Below, one piece after another: positions 7,661 to 16,248 of a DNA stretch of 64,000 bases (positions are counted from its first letter, which is position 1; each line of letters begins with the position of its first letter). Source of the stretch: CBDDDW01 sp965226805 (GTDB lineage: Bacteria; Chloroflexota; Dehalococcoidia; Lucifugimonadales; JAGWBF01); the NCBI GenBank assembly GCA_965226805.1, contig CBDDDW010000024.1, forward strand, positions 1 through 64,000, given 5' to 3'. The notes under the pieces were generated by a model. The model was not told the origin of the DNA, made no database searches, and saw only the letters and a list, made by a program, of their open reading frames with translations. Made by a program: the position numbers and the translations under genes.

Positions 7661-8874
7661 TGTATCACGGTTCCAGTAGGGCCGCCAGGCGGTCCCTACA
7701 AGTCCCAGGTGGTCAAGGCCAACGGCTTCCTGTTCTTCTCGGCGCTGGGGGGCGTGGACCCCGGCACGAACCGAGTTGTGTCGCCGGATACGGCCGCCCA
7801 GAGCCGGCAACTCGTAGAGAACCTGAAGGCTGTCCTGGGGACCTTGGGGGGCTCACTCAATGACGTCGTGAAGACCGCGCTGTATTTCAAAGACCTGGCG
7901 GACCGGCCATCGACAAATGCCATCTGGGCCGAGTACTTCGGCCATGAGGCCCCACCCGCCCGGTGCCCGATGCAGGTGGCGGACATTCTCGGCGCCGATA
8001 ACCCCAGCAACATTCTGGTGGACACCGTTGCGTTAGCACCCGGCGGACCTCCCAAAGAATTTCTGCTATCCCCCTACGGGTAGCGCCACGCCCAGCTTGG
8101 CTCGTACGTGGTGAAGGCCAATGGATTCCTGTTCTTCCCGGCCCAGCGGGGCGTGGACCCGGTGACTAACAAAGTGCGGGTCCCCGATGGCGCCGGGGGC
8201 AGGCTCGACAGATCCTGGAGAACTTGAAGGCTGTCCTGGAGTCCCTGGGTGGCTCTATGGACGACGTGGTCAAGACGGCGCTGTTCCTAAAGGATATGGG
8301 GGACCGGCCGGCCATCAACGAGGTGTGGAGCGAATATTTTGGCCACGAAAGCCCACCCACTCGCTTCGCAGTACAGATGGTAGATGTCTCCGGGCCAGAT
8401 GACGATGACCCCAGTCGCGTCCTGGTGGACGTCATCGCCTTGGCGCCAGGAGGACCGGCTCCTAAGGAGTGCCTTCGCATGCCCCTGGCACCCCGCTTCG
8501 GGCCCTTTGCGTCCCAGGCGGTGAAGGCCAACGGCTTCCTGTTCCTCGCCGCGCAGCGGGGGGTGGACCAGGCCACCAACAAGGTGCAGGTCCCCGATGC
8601 CGCCGGCCAGACCCGACAGATCTTGGAGAACATGAAGGCGATCCTGGAGTCCCAGGGGGGCTCTCTGGACGATGTGGTCAAGACCGGGTTGTACCTGAAG
8701 AACTTCGACGACCGGCCGGCCATCTATGAGGTGTGGAACACGTACTTCGGAGAGACACCTCCCAGCCGGTTCGCCGTCCAGGTGGCGGATATCTTCGGTG
8801 GCACCGATCTCACCAACATCCTGGTGGACGCCATCGCTTTAGCGCCCGGCGCACGAAACTCCAGGAGTCCCTAA
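7661..8874 (+). pseudogene. Triple Rid (YjgF/YER057c) domain protein, broken
   Basis: Three consecutive RidA-like domains are readable: 7661-8080, 8084-about 8460 and about 8480-8874. Each carries VKANGFLF, a G-V-D-P/Q segment, LGGS-x-N/D-DVVKT, a DRP motif and NILVD-x-x-ALAPG. Rid proteins are small trimeric enamine/imine deaminases, so three in one chain could make a single-chain trimer. The gene is broken as sequenced. The domain 1 frame has no ATG (the ATG at 7660 is in another frame), a TAG at 8081-8083 separates domains 1 and 2, and the frame shifts near 8195 inside domain 2. The last open stretch (from a TTG at 8224) covers half of domain 2 plus domain 3. Confidence 0.75.
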
Positions 8875-9014
8875 ATGGAGAAGCACTATGCAAGCAGGAA
8901 TCAAAAGGGGTGAGATTCCGGGTCTTGGAGTAATGTACGGCGCTGCCCAGGAGCCTCTCTCTTGGTTTCGCTAACCAACCGCTTCTGCCGCGCGGGAAAA
9001 GGTAGCAGGCTCAG

Positions 9015-10292
9015 CTAAGACTCCGACGTAGGGCGCTCGCGTCTCACCGGCGTCTTCAGGTTCCAAAACAGCACAGCAGACACAAGGAATACGATTCCCA
9101 CTCCAAAGAACGCGATGGTGTAGGCCTCCGTACTGTCGTACACCATGCCAGCCGCGATGGGCCCACCGGTCGACATCACGGTCTGGACCAGCGAAACTCC
9201 TCCCACCAGCTTGCCGAAGTGCCTTCTGCCGAAGAACTGCCCTACCAGGACCCAGGTGATCGAGTTACTAGACAACGAGCACCCGAAGAGGAACGCGAAC
9301 AAGATACCTGTGGTAATTCCACTTGGCCCCCAGATTGCAACCGCGGTGGTCAGTACGCCTGCCGACATAGCCAGGGCAGCTACTCTAGGCCTCGACCACC
9401 GGTCTGCTAGCAACCCCAAGCAGATCGACGCTGGCATGCGGACTAGCGACGTCAAGGCCACCATTGTGGCGGCCGTGCCCTCTCCTACATCCCTGGAGAC
9501 CAGCATGGGAACCATATGGACCAACAGGGCTGTCTGGGCTGCAAGGCGCAATCCAATGGCCAGGGCAAGCAACCAGTAGACCCGGGTCCTTAACGCGTCT
9601 CTAAACGTGAAGTCTTCCTGGAAATTAGTTGTCCCGGTGGTTTTTGGAGCATTGGTTCCACCGTCGAGCGCAGAGGGTTCATCACTAGCCGCTTCATCTC
9701 CCCTGGGCCTCCTGACCTGCAGCGCGAGGGACACTCCCACGACCAGCAGGACCAGGCCTGAGATAAGCGCAGCCCACCTCCATCCTTGGGTTAGCACGAT
9801 CCAGGCCACCGCAGGGGTCAAGAGAAAGCCTCCGATAGCCGAACCACTCTGGGTTAAGGACATCGCAATACCCAACCGCCGCCGAAACCAGAGGTTGACC
9901 GCCATTGCAATGCCATGAAAGGGCGCGGAGACGCCTACGGCGACCAGCCCCAGGAACACCACCAAAAACATGAGATAAGACTGCGTAGCGGCCAGCAGCA
10001 TGAAGCCCAGTCCACCCAGCACCACTCCAACGATTATCACCAGCCGCGGGCCGAAGCGGTCCACGGCGAACCCAGCCAAAGGGCCCTCTACTCCGGCCTC
10101 GAGGCTCGCCAAAGAGTATGCCCACGATAATTTGGTGTGCGAGATTCCGAAGTCCCTGATGAGCGGCAGGAAGTAGACGGAGATCCCTGTGTGAAACAGA
10201 CCCCCGGTAAGCGCGTTTAGAGCCCCGGAGGCGGCTACGATCCACCATCCGAAGTAAGGGCGCCTAGGACTAGGATTGTGGTCTTGGCCCAT
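9015..10292 (-). CDS. MFS transporter
   Basis: 425 residues with about 12 hydrophobic segments in two six-helix halves joined by a charged loop (about residues 195-235). The layout is that of a major facilitator superfamily carrier. The N-terminal half resembles the oxalate/formate and monocarboxylate antiporter branch: Y-F-G-W-W-I-V near the N-terminus, G-x-x-x-D-R-F-G-P-R after helix 2, W-F-R-R-R-x-G-I-A-M-S after helix 4. Substrate unknown. ATG 10292 is preferred over the in-frame TTG at 10298 because GAGGG lies about 8 bases upstream. It stands alone, with a hairpin and about 330 non-coding bases upstream. Confidence 0.85.
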   Translation of the reverse strand: MGQDHNPSPRRPYFGWWIVAASGALNALTGGLFHTGISVYFLPLIRDFGISHTKLSWAYSLASLEAGVEGPLAGFAVDRFGPRLVIIVGVVLGGLGFMLLAATQSYLMFLVVFLGLVAVGVSAPFHGIAMAVNLWFRRRLGIAMSLTQSGSAIGGFLLTPAVAWIVLTQGWRWAALISGLVLLVVGVSLALQVRRPRGDEAASDEPSALDGGTNAPKTTGTTNFQEDFTFRDALRTRVYWLLALAIGLRLAAQTALLVHMVPMLVSRDVGEGTAATMVALTSLVRMPASICLGLLADRWSRPRVAALAMSAGVLTTAVAIWGPSGITTGILFAFLFGCSLSSNSITWVLVGQFFGRRHFGKLVGGVSLVQTVMSTGGPIAAGMVYDSTEAYTIAFFGVGIVFLVSAVLFWNLKTPVRRERPTSES

Positions 10293-10628
10293 ATTCAACC
10301 CTCAGGCTTAGCTGCATGTAAGGTCACGCTGGGCAACTGCACTATTTGCCAGGTGTGATGTTGCCACGGTGGGCGAGTCTCCGGATGTCACTACCCGATT
10401 CTATACCCGCTGACAAAGGAAGACCCCGATTCCATTTTGCCGAAATCGGGGTCTTCTTAGATAGAGGGCAACCGGGTGGGCGGCCCGTACGAAATCGAAC
10501 TGGAAACGATGGCCGCTGCCGAGAGGATGATGCCCGAGGTGGGTGTTAGGTCGATGAACCCGGAGAAGATGGGTGAAGTACACGGGGGCGGTGCGCCGGC
10601 TTACCCAGACATTTCGTAGTGGGCGAGC
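10293..10628. other. Intergenic region between the MFS gene and the DinB-like gene
   Basis: About 336 bases containing a strong hairpin at 10419-10456 and no gene that I can support. The promoter of the MFS gene should lie here on the minus strand, but no clear -35/-10 pair was found. Confidence 0.4.
10419..10456 (-). terminator. Strong hairpin downstream of the DinB-like gene
   Basis: A perfect 13-bp stem, GAAGACCCCGATT with AATCGGGGTCTTC, and a 12-base loop. There is no long U-tract on either strand, so termination may be partial, or this may be a transcript-end stabiliser. It lies about 170 bases beyond the stop of the minus-strand gene at 10629. Confidence 0.5.
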
Positions 10629-11123
10629 CTAGTCCAGCCCCAGCATCTCCCGAAGCTCGGCCAGCTGGGCCAGGTGCTCTCGCCAGTGATGGACAAATGT
10701 GCGCGCCAGCAGCTCACGGGCGGTACGTTCAGGAGATGTCGAGAAGTTGATGGCACGGATGACCACGCTCCGCTCGTCCAACTTCGCGTCCGTGGCCGAA
10801 CTCAGCGCTTGTTCCAGCCCGGTAAGTACTTCCTCCAGGTCGTTCCTCACCTCGGCGATCCCATTTGCCTGTCGTCCTGGGGTAATGTTCGTCAGACCTG
10901 CCGTTATAGTGATCTCATTCAGTTCGCCATCCAGTACACCCCGAACGGCGATGTGCACGCCGCCCGAGGGCGTATCGATTATATGATAGACGATCTCTCT
11001 GCCAGACCACTCTTCGTCGCTGGGCTTCCAGTCAAAGCAGTAGTCTATCCCGTCCAGCAGGCGGTCCAGCTCGTCCCGTATGCTTTCGATTTCCTGGAGG
11101 AAAGAATCCCTCTGCGTGACCAA
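10629..11123 (-). CDS. DinB-like (DinB_2) four-helix protein
   Basis: 164 residues with the helical DinB/YfiT layout: WSGREIVYHIIDTP in the second helix and a C-terminal HHWREHLAQLAEL. The metal-binding histidines typical of the family are suggested by H47 and the HH/H cluster near residues 145-151. Members bind a divalent metal and some are thiol transferases; the substrate here is unknown. The start is a TTG with GGGGG close upstream. The hairpin at 10419-10456 follows downstream. Confidence 0.7.
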   Translation of the reverse strand: MVTQRDSFLQEIESIRDELDRLLDGIDYCFDWKPSDEEWSGREIVYHIIDTPSGGVHIAVRGVLDGELNEITITAGLTNITPGRQANGIAEVRNDLEEVLTGLEQALSSATDAKLDERSVVIRAINFSTSPERTARELLARTFVHHWREHLAQLAELREMLGLD

Positions 11124-11207
11124 GGTACCCCCTTCATATAAAAGCCGGGCCCACTATCTCGCGTTCTTCTAGCCGGCCACCTCGGCGGGCCTGCGGTGCC
11201 CACCGGC

Positions 11208-12089
11208 TCAGGAGCGGCCGGTCCTGCTATCGGATAAGGCGTCGAGGTAGCCCATCACCTGCGCTCTGGTATCGCTGCGCTTCAGCCCGATCTCTAGGGA
11301 AGCCCTCAACAACCCCAACGGGGTCCCGCCGTCGTAGCGGGTCCCTAGAAACTGGAAGGCGTACATGGCCTGGCTCTCAAGCAGCAATGCCAGGCCATCG
11401 GTAAGCTGAATCTCACCCTTCGCTCCGGCGGTCGTGCGTGTAAGGCACGGGAAAATCTCCGGGGTCAGGATGTACCTTCCGACTATGGCCAGGTTGGACG
11501 GCGCTTTGTCCGGGTCCGGCTTTTCCACCAACCCTTTCACCCTGTGGACCCTTTCCTCAACGGCCAGGGAGTCCACAACTCCGTAGCTCTTCACGGCCTC
11601 AAGGGGCACTTCCTCTACGGCGACGACGCTCGAGCCGTACTTTTCAAAGACTCGAAGCATCTGCCCGGTAGCGCCTTCCGAGTGCCATATCACGTCGTCG
11701 GGAAGGACCACAACGAAAGGCTCGTCCCCCACCAGGTCTTCGGCCATAAGCACCGCATGCCCTAGGCCTCGCGGCTCCTCTTGCCTCACGAAAGAGAAGT
11801 GGGCCAGAGACGGGACCCGTCGCACCTCGTCCAGGAATTCCCGGGGGCCGCTGGCCATCAAGTGGCGCTCCAGCTCTGGGTCTCCCTGAAAGTAGCTCTG
11901 GAGAGCTTCCTTCCCCTGAGAGGTGACGATAATCACGTGCTCGATGCCGGCCGCTACGACTTCCTCAATACCGTACTGGATCATGGGCTTGTCCAGAATG
12001 GGCAGCAGCTCTTTGGGGACAGCCTTGGAAGTAGGGAGGAAGCGGGTTCCCAGCCCAGCGGCGGGAAACACTGCCTTGCGGACCTTCAT
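11208..12089 (-). CDS. galU: UTP-glucose-1-phosphate uridylyltransferase
   Basis: 293 residues. It makes UDP-glucose from glucose-1-phosphate and UTP for cell-envelope polysaccharides. The nucleotidyltransferase signature PAAGLGTRFLPTSKAVPKEL is at the N-terminus, followed by LLPILDKPMIQY, a VVLPDDVI metal-binding aspartate region and GLVEKPDPDKAPSNLAIVG. The length matches the family. ATG 12089 is chosen over a longer reading from 12137 because TAGGAGG sits 4 bases upstream and the family begins just before K-A-V-F-P-A-A-G. It lies downstream of an SDR gene on the same strand. Confidence 0.93.
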   Translation of the reverse strand: MKVRKAVFPAAGLGTRFLPTSKAVPKELLPILDKPMIQYGIEEVVAAGIEHVIIVTSQGKEALQSYFQGDPELERHLMASGPREFLDEVRRVPSLAHFSFVRQEEPRGLGHAVLMAEDLVGDEPFVVVLPDDVIWHSEGATGQMLRVFEKYGSSVVAVEEVPLEAVKSYGVVDSLAVEERVHRVKGLVEKPDPDKAPSNLAIVGRYILTPEIFPCLTRTTAGAKGEIQLTDGLALLLESQAMYAFQFLGTRYDGGTPLGLLRASLEIGLKRSDTRAQVMGYLDALSDSRTGRS

Positions 12090-12159
12090 TGGGCCTCCTA
12101 CGGCGGGTATTCTACCACCTCCGTTGAAGGGGGACAAGGAAGCCGAAACGGCCCATTCT

Positions 12160-12912
12160 CTACTTGGCCGTTAGTCCGCCGTCTATCACGAGCTCGCTAC
12201 CGGTGACGAAGCGTGACTCGTCCGAGGCCAGGTACAGTACTCCATGCGCTACGTCCTCTGCAGTGCCCATCCTTCCCAGGACGTTGTTGGCCATGGCAAC
12301 CGTCCTGAACCCTGGGTGGAAGGCCGCTATTTTCTCTATCATCGGCGTCTCTATGACGCCAGGGTGGACAGAGTTGGCGCGGATCCCATCCTTCCCATAT
12401 TGAACAGCCGTGGTCTTGGTAAACAGCCGAACTGCCCCCTTCGAGGCACTGTAGGCTGTGCCACGGGGCGTGCCGATCAAGCCTGCCGTGGAGGAAATGT
12501 TTATGATGGAGCCACCGCCCGCGCGGCGCATCTCTGGAATTGCGACCTTGGTCCCCAGGAATACGCCCTTGGCGTTGACATCCATGATCCTATCCCACCG
12601 GTCCACCGTCGTCTCTTCCACCGTCCCTTCCTCCCATATCCCGGCGTTGTTGACCAGAACGTCGAGCTTGCCGAATCTGGACACGGCTGCTGCGACGGCC
12701 ATGCGCCACTCATCTTCCGATGTCACATTCAGGTGCGTGTATATTGCGTCGCCGCCGGCCTGGGCGATCTCCTCGATGAGTCTGGCCCCTTCCTCATCCA
12801 GGAGATCGCCGATCATCACCTTGGCCCCCTCTGAAGCGAACAGCCTGGCCTCAACAGCCCCCATCCCACGGGCTCCTCCGCTGATCAGCGCCACTTTCCC
12901 TTCCAACCTCAT
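12160..12912 (-). CDS. Short-chain dehydrogenase/reductase
   Basis: A classical SDR of 250 residues: SGGARGMG (TGxxxGxG-type NAD(P) site, about residues 11-18), NNAG, a catalytic Ser in INISSTAG and YSASKGA (YxxxK). An adenine-ring aspartate (GDLLDEE) after the second strand suggests NAD preference. The C-terminus ends G-S-E-L-V-I-D-G-G, typical of the 3-oxoacyl-ACP/3-alpha-hydroxysteroid type. Substrate not predictable. ATG 12912 is preferred to the GTG at 12933 because GGAGGGAGA precedes it. It is followed by galU 70 bases downstream. Confidence 0.9.
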   Translation of the reverse strand: MRLEGKVALISGGARGMGAVEARLFASEGAKVMIGDLLDEEGARLIEEIAQAGGDAIYTHLNVTSEDEWRMAVAAAVSRFGKLDVLVNNAGIWEEGTVEETTVDRWDRIMDVNAKGVFLGTKVAIPEMRRAGGGSIINISSTAGLIGTPRGTAYSASKGAVRLFTKTTAVQYGKDGIRANSVHPGVIETPMIEKIAAFHPGFRTVAMANNVLGRMGTAEDVAHGVLYLASDESRFVTGSELVIDGGLTAK

Positions 12913-12933
12913 ATTGTCTCCCTCCTTCGGCAC

Positions 12934-13222
12934 CTATCCAAGAGGACTTGGTGGAAGTTCGCTACAGCTCTCGCCTCCGGGAAAATGGAACGGGGAGGCC
13001 GTTTTAATTCGTCGCTCCTGAGCGACGAAGTTGCTGGCGCGCGTCACATGGGCAGTGGCCCAAGGCTGTCGGGATGGGTCGCAGGCTTCGAACCGTGGGA
13101 GAAGAGGCTGATCGGCTCCCAGCCAGGCATTCTGCCTGTCCTTTGTGGCGAAGCGCTGGACTAAACGCTCGGCTCAAGAAGCTGGATAGCGCCTTGCTGA
13201 GCCCCTCCGCTATCCCTTTTTT
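12934..13222 (+). ncRNA. Candidate structured RNA between the SDR gene and lgt
   Basis: A roughly 290-base gap between two minus-strand genes. It is full of plus-strand hairpins: GCCTCC/GGAGGC (12973-12999), a 10-bp stem TTCGTCGCTC/GAGCGACGAA (13008-13029), GGGC/GCCC near 13052 and CAGGCA/TGCCTG near 13120. It ends in a plus-strand intrinsic terminator (13184-13222). It matches no riboswitch I know; I checked for cobalamin, T-box, 6S, RNase P and tmRNA signatures. A non-coding RNA, or a leader fragment of something lost, is an inference. Confidence 0.35.
13184..13222 (+). terminator. Intrinsic terminator on the plus strand inside the lgt 3' end
   Basis: An 8-bp stem, GGATAGCG (13184-13191) with CGCTATCC (13208-13215), followed by a six-T run (13217-13222). 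The T-run is on the plus strand, pointing away from the SDR gene and into the 3' end of lgt. The same stem read on the minus strand lies just after the lgt stop codon but lacks a U-tract there. Confidence 0.55.
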
Positions 13223-14136
13223 CTGGCGCCTGCTCCCCCGGCTTTAGTCACGGGGGTCGGCTTGACGACCTGTGCTTTCAACATGAGCATGGGTATAGTC
13301 ACGGCCAGAATAACGAGGGAGATGAACTGGGCCTCATTCAGACCTATGGCCCATTCCTGGTCCATGGGCAGCGGTCCTGTCCTTAAGAACCTGATGAAAA
13401 AGCTACCCAAGGCATACAGGCACAGAAACAACGTAAATACCATTCCATGGGGCCTCAGCCGGTCCCTCATGGGCCATATGATGGCCAGAACCACCATGTC
13501 CCAGATCATCTCATACACTATTGCCGGGTGGCTGGCAGCTAATCCGTGGACGGCGTTGCTGGGACTCGCCGCATGGCTATAGACAAATCCCCAGGCCAGG
13601 TCTGTTGTCTTGGCCACGTGCTCGCCGTTGATGATGTCGCCGACCCTCCCCAAGGCCATGCCTATCAACATGGCGGGCGCGGTGATATCCGCGAGTCTAC
13701 CCACCGAAGGTAAGGGCGCTAAGCCCAGCTTGGATCCCCTGAACAAGGCGGACCAGAGCCTGAGAAACCGGGGGTGGTTCCTGATAACGATGTACGCCGC
13801 GCCGCCCACGAACCCCCCCAGGACGGCCCCGTAAATAGCGATGCCACCTTCCCAGACCTGGAATACTCGGATGAAGTCGTGCTTATAGACTTCGTTCCAC
13901 AGGTCGATCACGTGGACAAGCCGTGCCCCTAAGATTCCGCCGATTATGGCCCAGGCAGCTGCGGAATATATGGCATCGGGGTCCAGTCCCTCTTTCTTAG
14001 ACCACCGTCCTACCAGGTACAGTGCCAGCGCCACTGAGATGAAAGTGAAGAATCCGTGCCAGGTGAGCAGTAGACTCCCAATGGAGAACATGTCGGGATC
14101 GATGCCGAACCTTATGCTCATGAGGGGTATGTTCAT
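13210..14136 (-). CDS. lgt: Prolipoprotein diacylglyceryl transferase
   Basis: 308 residues, an integral membrane enzyme that transfers diacylglycerol from phosphatidylglycerol to the lipobox cysteine of prolipoproteins. About seven hydrophobic segments are visible. Family features are GARLVHVI, VWEGGIAIYGAVLGG and the signature region ALGRVGDIINGE (usual form G-R-I/V-G-N-F-I-N-G-E, so Asp replaces Asn here). A basic C-terminal tail ends ARKKG. ATG 14136 has AAGG upstream. It is the last gene of an rsmA-ispE-lgt run, and the window encodes several lipoproteins that would be its substrates. Confidence 0.92.
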   Translation of the reverse strand: MNIPLMSIRFGIDPDMFSIGSLLLTWHGFFTFISVALALYLVGRWSKKEGLDPDAIYSAAAWAIIGGILGARLVHVIDLWNEVYKHDFIRVFQVWEGGIAIYGAVLGGFVGGAAYIVIRNHPRFLRLWSALFRGSKLGLAPLPSVGRLADITAPAMLIGMALGRVGDIINGEHVAKTTDLAWGFVYSHAASPSNAVHGLAASHPAIVYEMIWDMVVLAIIWPMRDRLRPHGMVFTLFLCLYALGSFFIRFLRTGPLPMDQEWAIGLNEAQFISLVILAVTIPMLMLKAQVVKPTPVTKAGGAGARKKG

Positions 14137-14164
14137 ACCTTGACGCTCTTCTCCCTTATTTCGG

Positions 14165-15061
14165 TTATTCTAGGTCCCAAATAGGCTGTATCGTCCTTAT
14201 ACAGTACGCCCCCAACCCCTTGTTCTTCAAGGAGTCGCGTATTCTTTCCCCTTCATTTTTGCCCGACACAAAGGCGTAGAGGGCGGGACCAGTCCCAGAT
14301 AGGTGGGCCATAGCCGCCCCTGATTCCAGGAGATCTCCCTTCGCCCGCTGGAAGCCCTCAAAAGCCCGGGCCGCTACCGGCTCGAAGGCATTGAACAGGT
14401 GCTCCGAGGAGACCTCGCCGTTTCCCAGGGTCTCAACCAGGCTCCGAGTAGCACCCCCATCGGTGTAATGCTCCCGGCCCATCATCGCATACAACCGGGC
14501 CGTCTTGCCATATTCGGCGCCTGCACCCGCCGGAGGGCACACAAGTACCAGCCATTGCTCTGGTAAAGCAGGCAAGGCCGCCATCACATCCCCTCTCCCC
14601 TCTCCAAGGGCGGTGCCGCCTCCGCGCACGAAGAAGGGAACATCGGCGCCCAACGAACCTGCGATTGATTCAAGGGTTTCCAAGCTCAGCCCCAGCTCCC
14701 ATAGATTGTTCAGGGCAAGGATGGCAGCGGCGGCATCGCTGCTGCCTCCCCCAAGGCCCATACCAGCGGGCACGTGCTTCTGTAGCGAGATGCGCGCCCC
14801 TCTGTCATATCCTGTATACGCTCTCAGGGCATTCCCAGCCTTCCACACCAGGTTATCTTCTCCCGCCAGCTCCGGGACAGAGCACTCCAATTCCAGCCTT
14901 GAGGCACCGGTGAAGCGTATCCTGTCCCAAAGGTCTATAGTCTGGAGGACCGTCCTCACTTCGTGGTAACCGTCAGGCCGGCGGCCCAGAACCTCCAGCG
15001 TCAGATTGATCTTGGCGTAGGCTCGGACTTCCACGGGGCCATCTCTCCCTACAGGCCTCAT
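14165..15061 (-). CDS. ispE: 4-diphosphocytidyl-2-C-methyl-D-erythritol kinase
   Basis: 298 residues. This GHMP kinase of the MEP isoprenoid pathway phosphorylates CDP-ME. The N-terminal A-Y-A-K-I-N-L-T-L catalytic lysine region and the ATP-binding VPAGMGLGGGSSDAAAAI are clear; the C-terminal half contains LSGTGPALYAFV. The start is uncertain. ATG 15061 makes an 89-base overlap with the 3' end of rsmA, while GTG 15034, with GGGAG upstream, shortens it and still keeps the first conserved strand. Coupled translation with rsmA is likely. Confidence 0.92.
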   Translation of the reverse strand: MRPVGRDGPVEVRAYAKINLTLEVLGRRPDGYHEVRTVLQTIDLWDRIRFTGASRLELECSVPELAGEDNLVWKAGNALRAYTGYDRGARISLQKHVPAGMGLGGGSSDAAAAILALNNLWELGLSLETLESIAGSLGADVPFFVRGGGTALGEGRGDVMAALPALPEQWLVLVCPPAGAGAEYGKTARLYAMMGREHYTDGGATRSLVETLGNGEVSSEHLFNAFEPVAARAFEGFQRAKGDLLESGAAMAHLSGTGPALYAFVSGKNEGERIRDSLKNKGLGAYCIRTIQPIWDLE

Positions 15062-15884
15062 AAAGGGCCCACCAGTCGGCGATACTCAGAACCGCCGGGC
15101 GGCTTGCCGGGCTCAACCTTGCCTGCCCCAGAAGTTCGCCCGTCACATCGGCGGAGATGCCCATGCCCAGGCTAAGGGAGTTCCTGATCTGCTTCCTGGG
15201 CGCCGAGAATCCGGCCCTTACTACCTCGAACAGCTCATTTACCTGTTCCCTTTCAACGTCCGGGTGACGACGGGGGTCTATCCTCACGACGGCAGACGAG
15301 ACTTTGGGCGGGGGCCGAAAACTGCTGGCCGGCACTGTACACACTATACGAGGTACTCCATAAAGCTGTATCCCAACCGCGAGGAGGCTCATGCGACCTC
15401 CCTGGGCCACCATGCTGTTGGCGACCTCCTCCTGGACCATGAATACCATCAGGGCCGGCTCAAGGCCATCTGACTCGAGGAACCGCCGAATAATGGGTAC
15501 GGCGGCGTAGTACGGGAGGTTTCCCACCATCTTGTAGTGGCCTTCTCCCTCCAGGATGTCGCCCAGGTCCACCGTCCGGGCGTCGGCGATGATCACGCTG
15601 AGGTTCGGAGGGTCTCCCAGGCGCCGTGGCAGTGAGGCCGCCAGCCGGCGGTCGATCTCCACGGCGATGACTCTACGGACGATTCTGACAAGGTGGCGTG
15701 TGAGCTCACCTCCGCCTGGGCCGACCTCGAGGACGGTGTCACTTGGGCCTAACTCGGCGGCGGAAAGGACACTCTCGACCACCGCCCGGTCCACCAGGAA
15801 ATGCTGCCCAAGAGCCTTTTGGTGGCGGGCCGCCGCCGGACCCGGCAAGCCACGGTACGAGGCAACGTTTAGGGACTTTCTCAT
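14973..15884 (-). CDS. rsmA: 16S rRNA (adenine1518/1519-N6)-dimethyltransferase
   Basis: 303 residues. It dimethylates two adjacent adenosines in helix 45 of 16S rRNA during 30S maturation. The N-terminal K-A-L-G-Q-H-F-L-V-D, the SAM motif LEVGPGGGELT, EID acidic residue, D-A-R after motif III and the catalytic NLPYY are all present. The C-terminus includes the small helical domain (A-P-R-K-Q-I-R-N-S-L). It overlaps ispE by up to 89 bases. The SRP RNA gene with its terminator lies just upstream on the same strand. Confidence 0.94.
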   Translation of the reverse strand: MRKSLNVASYRGLPGPAAARHQKALGQHFLVDRAVVESVLSAAELGPSDTVLEVGPGGGELTRHLVRIVRRVIAVEIDRRLAASLPRRLGDPPNLSVIIADARTVDLGDILEGEGHYKMVGNLPYYAAVPIIRRFLESDGLEPALMVFMVQEEVANSMVAQGGRMSLLAVGIQLYGVPRIVCTVPASSFRPPPKVSSAVVRIDPRRHPDVEREQVNELFEVVRAGFSAPRKQIRNSLSLGMGISADVTGELLGQARLSPASRPAVLSIADWWALYEACRERWPRGSPSLRQDQSDAGGSGPPA

Positions 15885-15925
15885 CTATTGCGATTCACTA
15901 TTGAGGCCATGCACCTCTCTTCGGC

Positions 15926-15950
15926 AAAAACCATTGGGCATGACCCATGG
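15926..15950 (-). terminator. Terminator of the SRP RNA gene
   Basis: Minus-strand hairpin CCATGGGT-cat-GCCCAATGG (one bulge) followed by TTTTT. It lies 10 bases beyond the predicted 3' end of the SRP RNA. Confidence 0.75.
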
Positions 15951-15959
15951 GGCAGCTCC

Positions 15960-16056
15960 GGCCAGGCACTCCCTCGGCACCCGAAGGGATCCGTTTACCG
16001 TTGCTTCCTTCCGGACCTGGCGGGGTTCACAGACCTTCGCCGCGAGGGACCCAGCC
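15960..16056 (-). ncRNA. ffs: Signal recognition particle RNA (small bacterial 4.5S type)
   Basis: The minus strand contains the conserved Ffh-binding segment CAGGTCCGGAAGGAAGCA with its GGAA tetraloop. It is flanked by complementary arms: GGCTGGG...CCCTCG...CGGCGAAGG on the 5' side and CCTTCGGGTGCCGAGGG...CCTGGCC on the 3' side. The length is about 97 nt, typical for 4.5S RNA lacking an Alu domain. It partners with Ffh to target membrane proteins. A U-tract terminator follows. The exact ends are my estimate from pairing. Confidence 0.9.
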
Positions 16057-16248
16057 ATCGATGCCACCCCTGGAGGACAGAGGCCCACCGGCCAAACCTC
16101 AGAGAGGAGTTCAACCCCGCTATAGCGGATTGCGGGTACAGGGCACCGCTAGCTCCCCGTCTAGCATAGCCTCAGCTCCAATGGTATGGCAGCCGAACGT
16201 GCCTGTCAATTAGGGAGACACATGGGAGGCCCGTCTTCAGCATTGTTC

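Noticed and set aside
12934..13222. Cobalamin riboswitch
   Set aside because: The segment AGCCAGGCATTCTGCCTG resembles the 3' end of a B12 riboswitch, but the conserved B12-box and core before it are absent on both strands.
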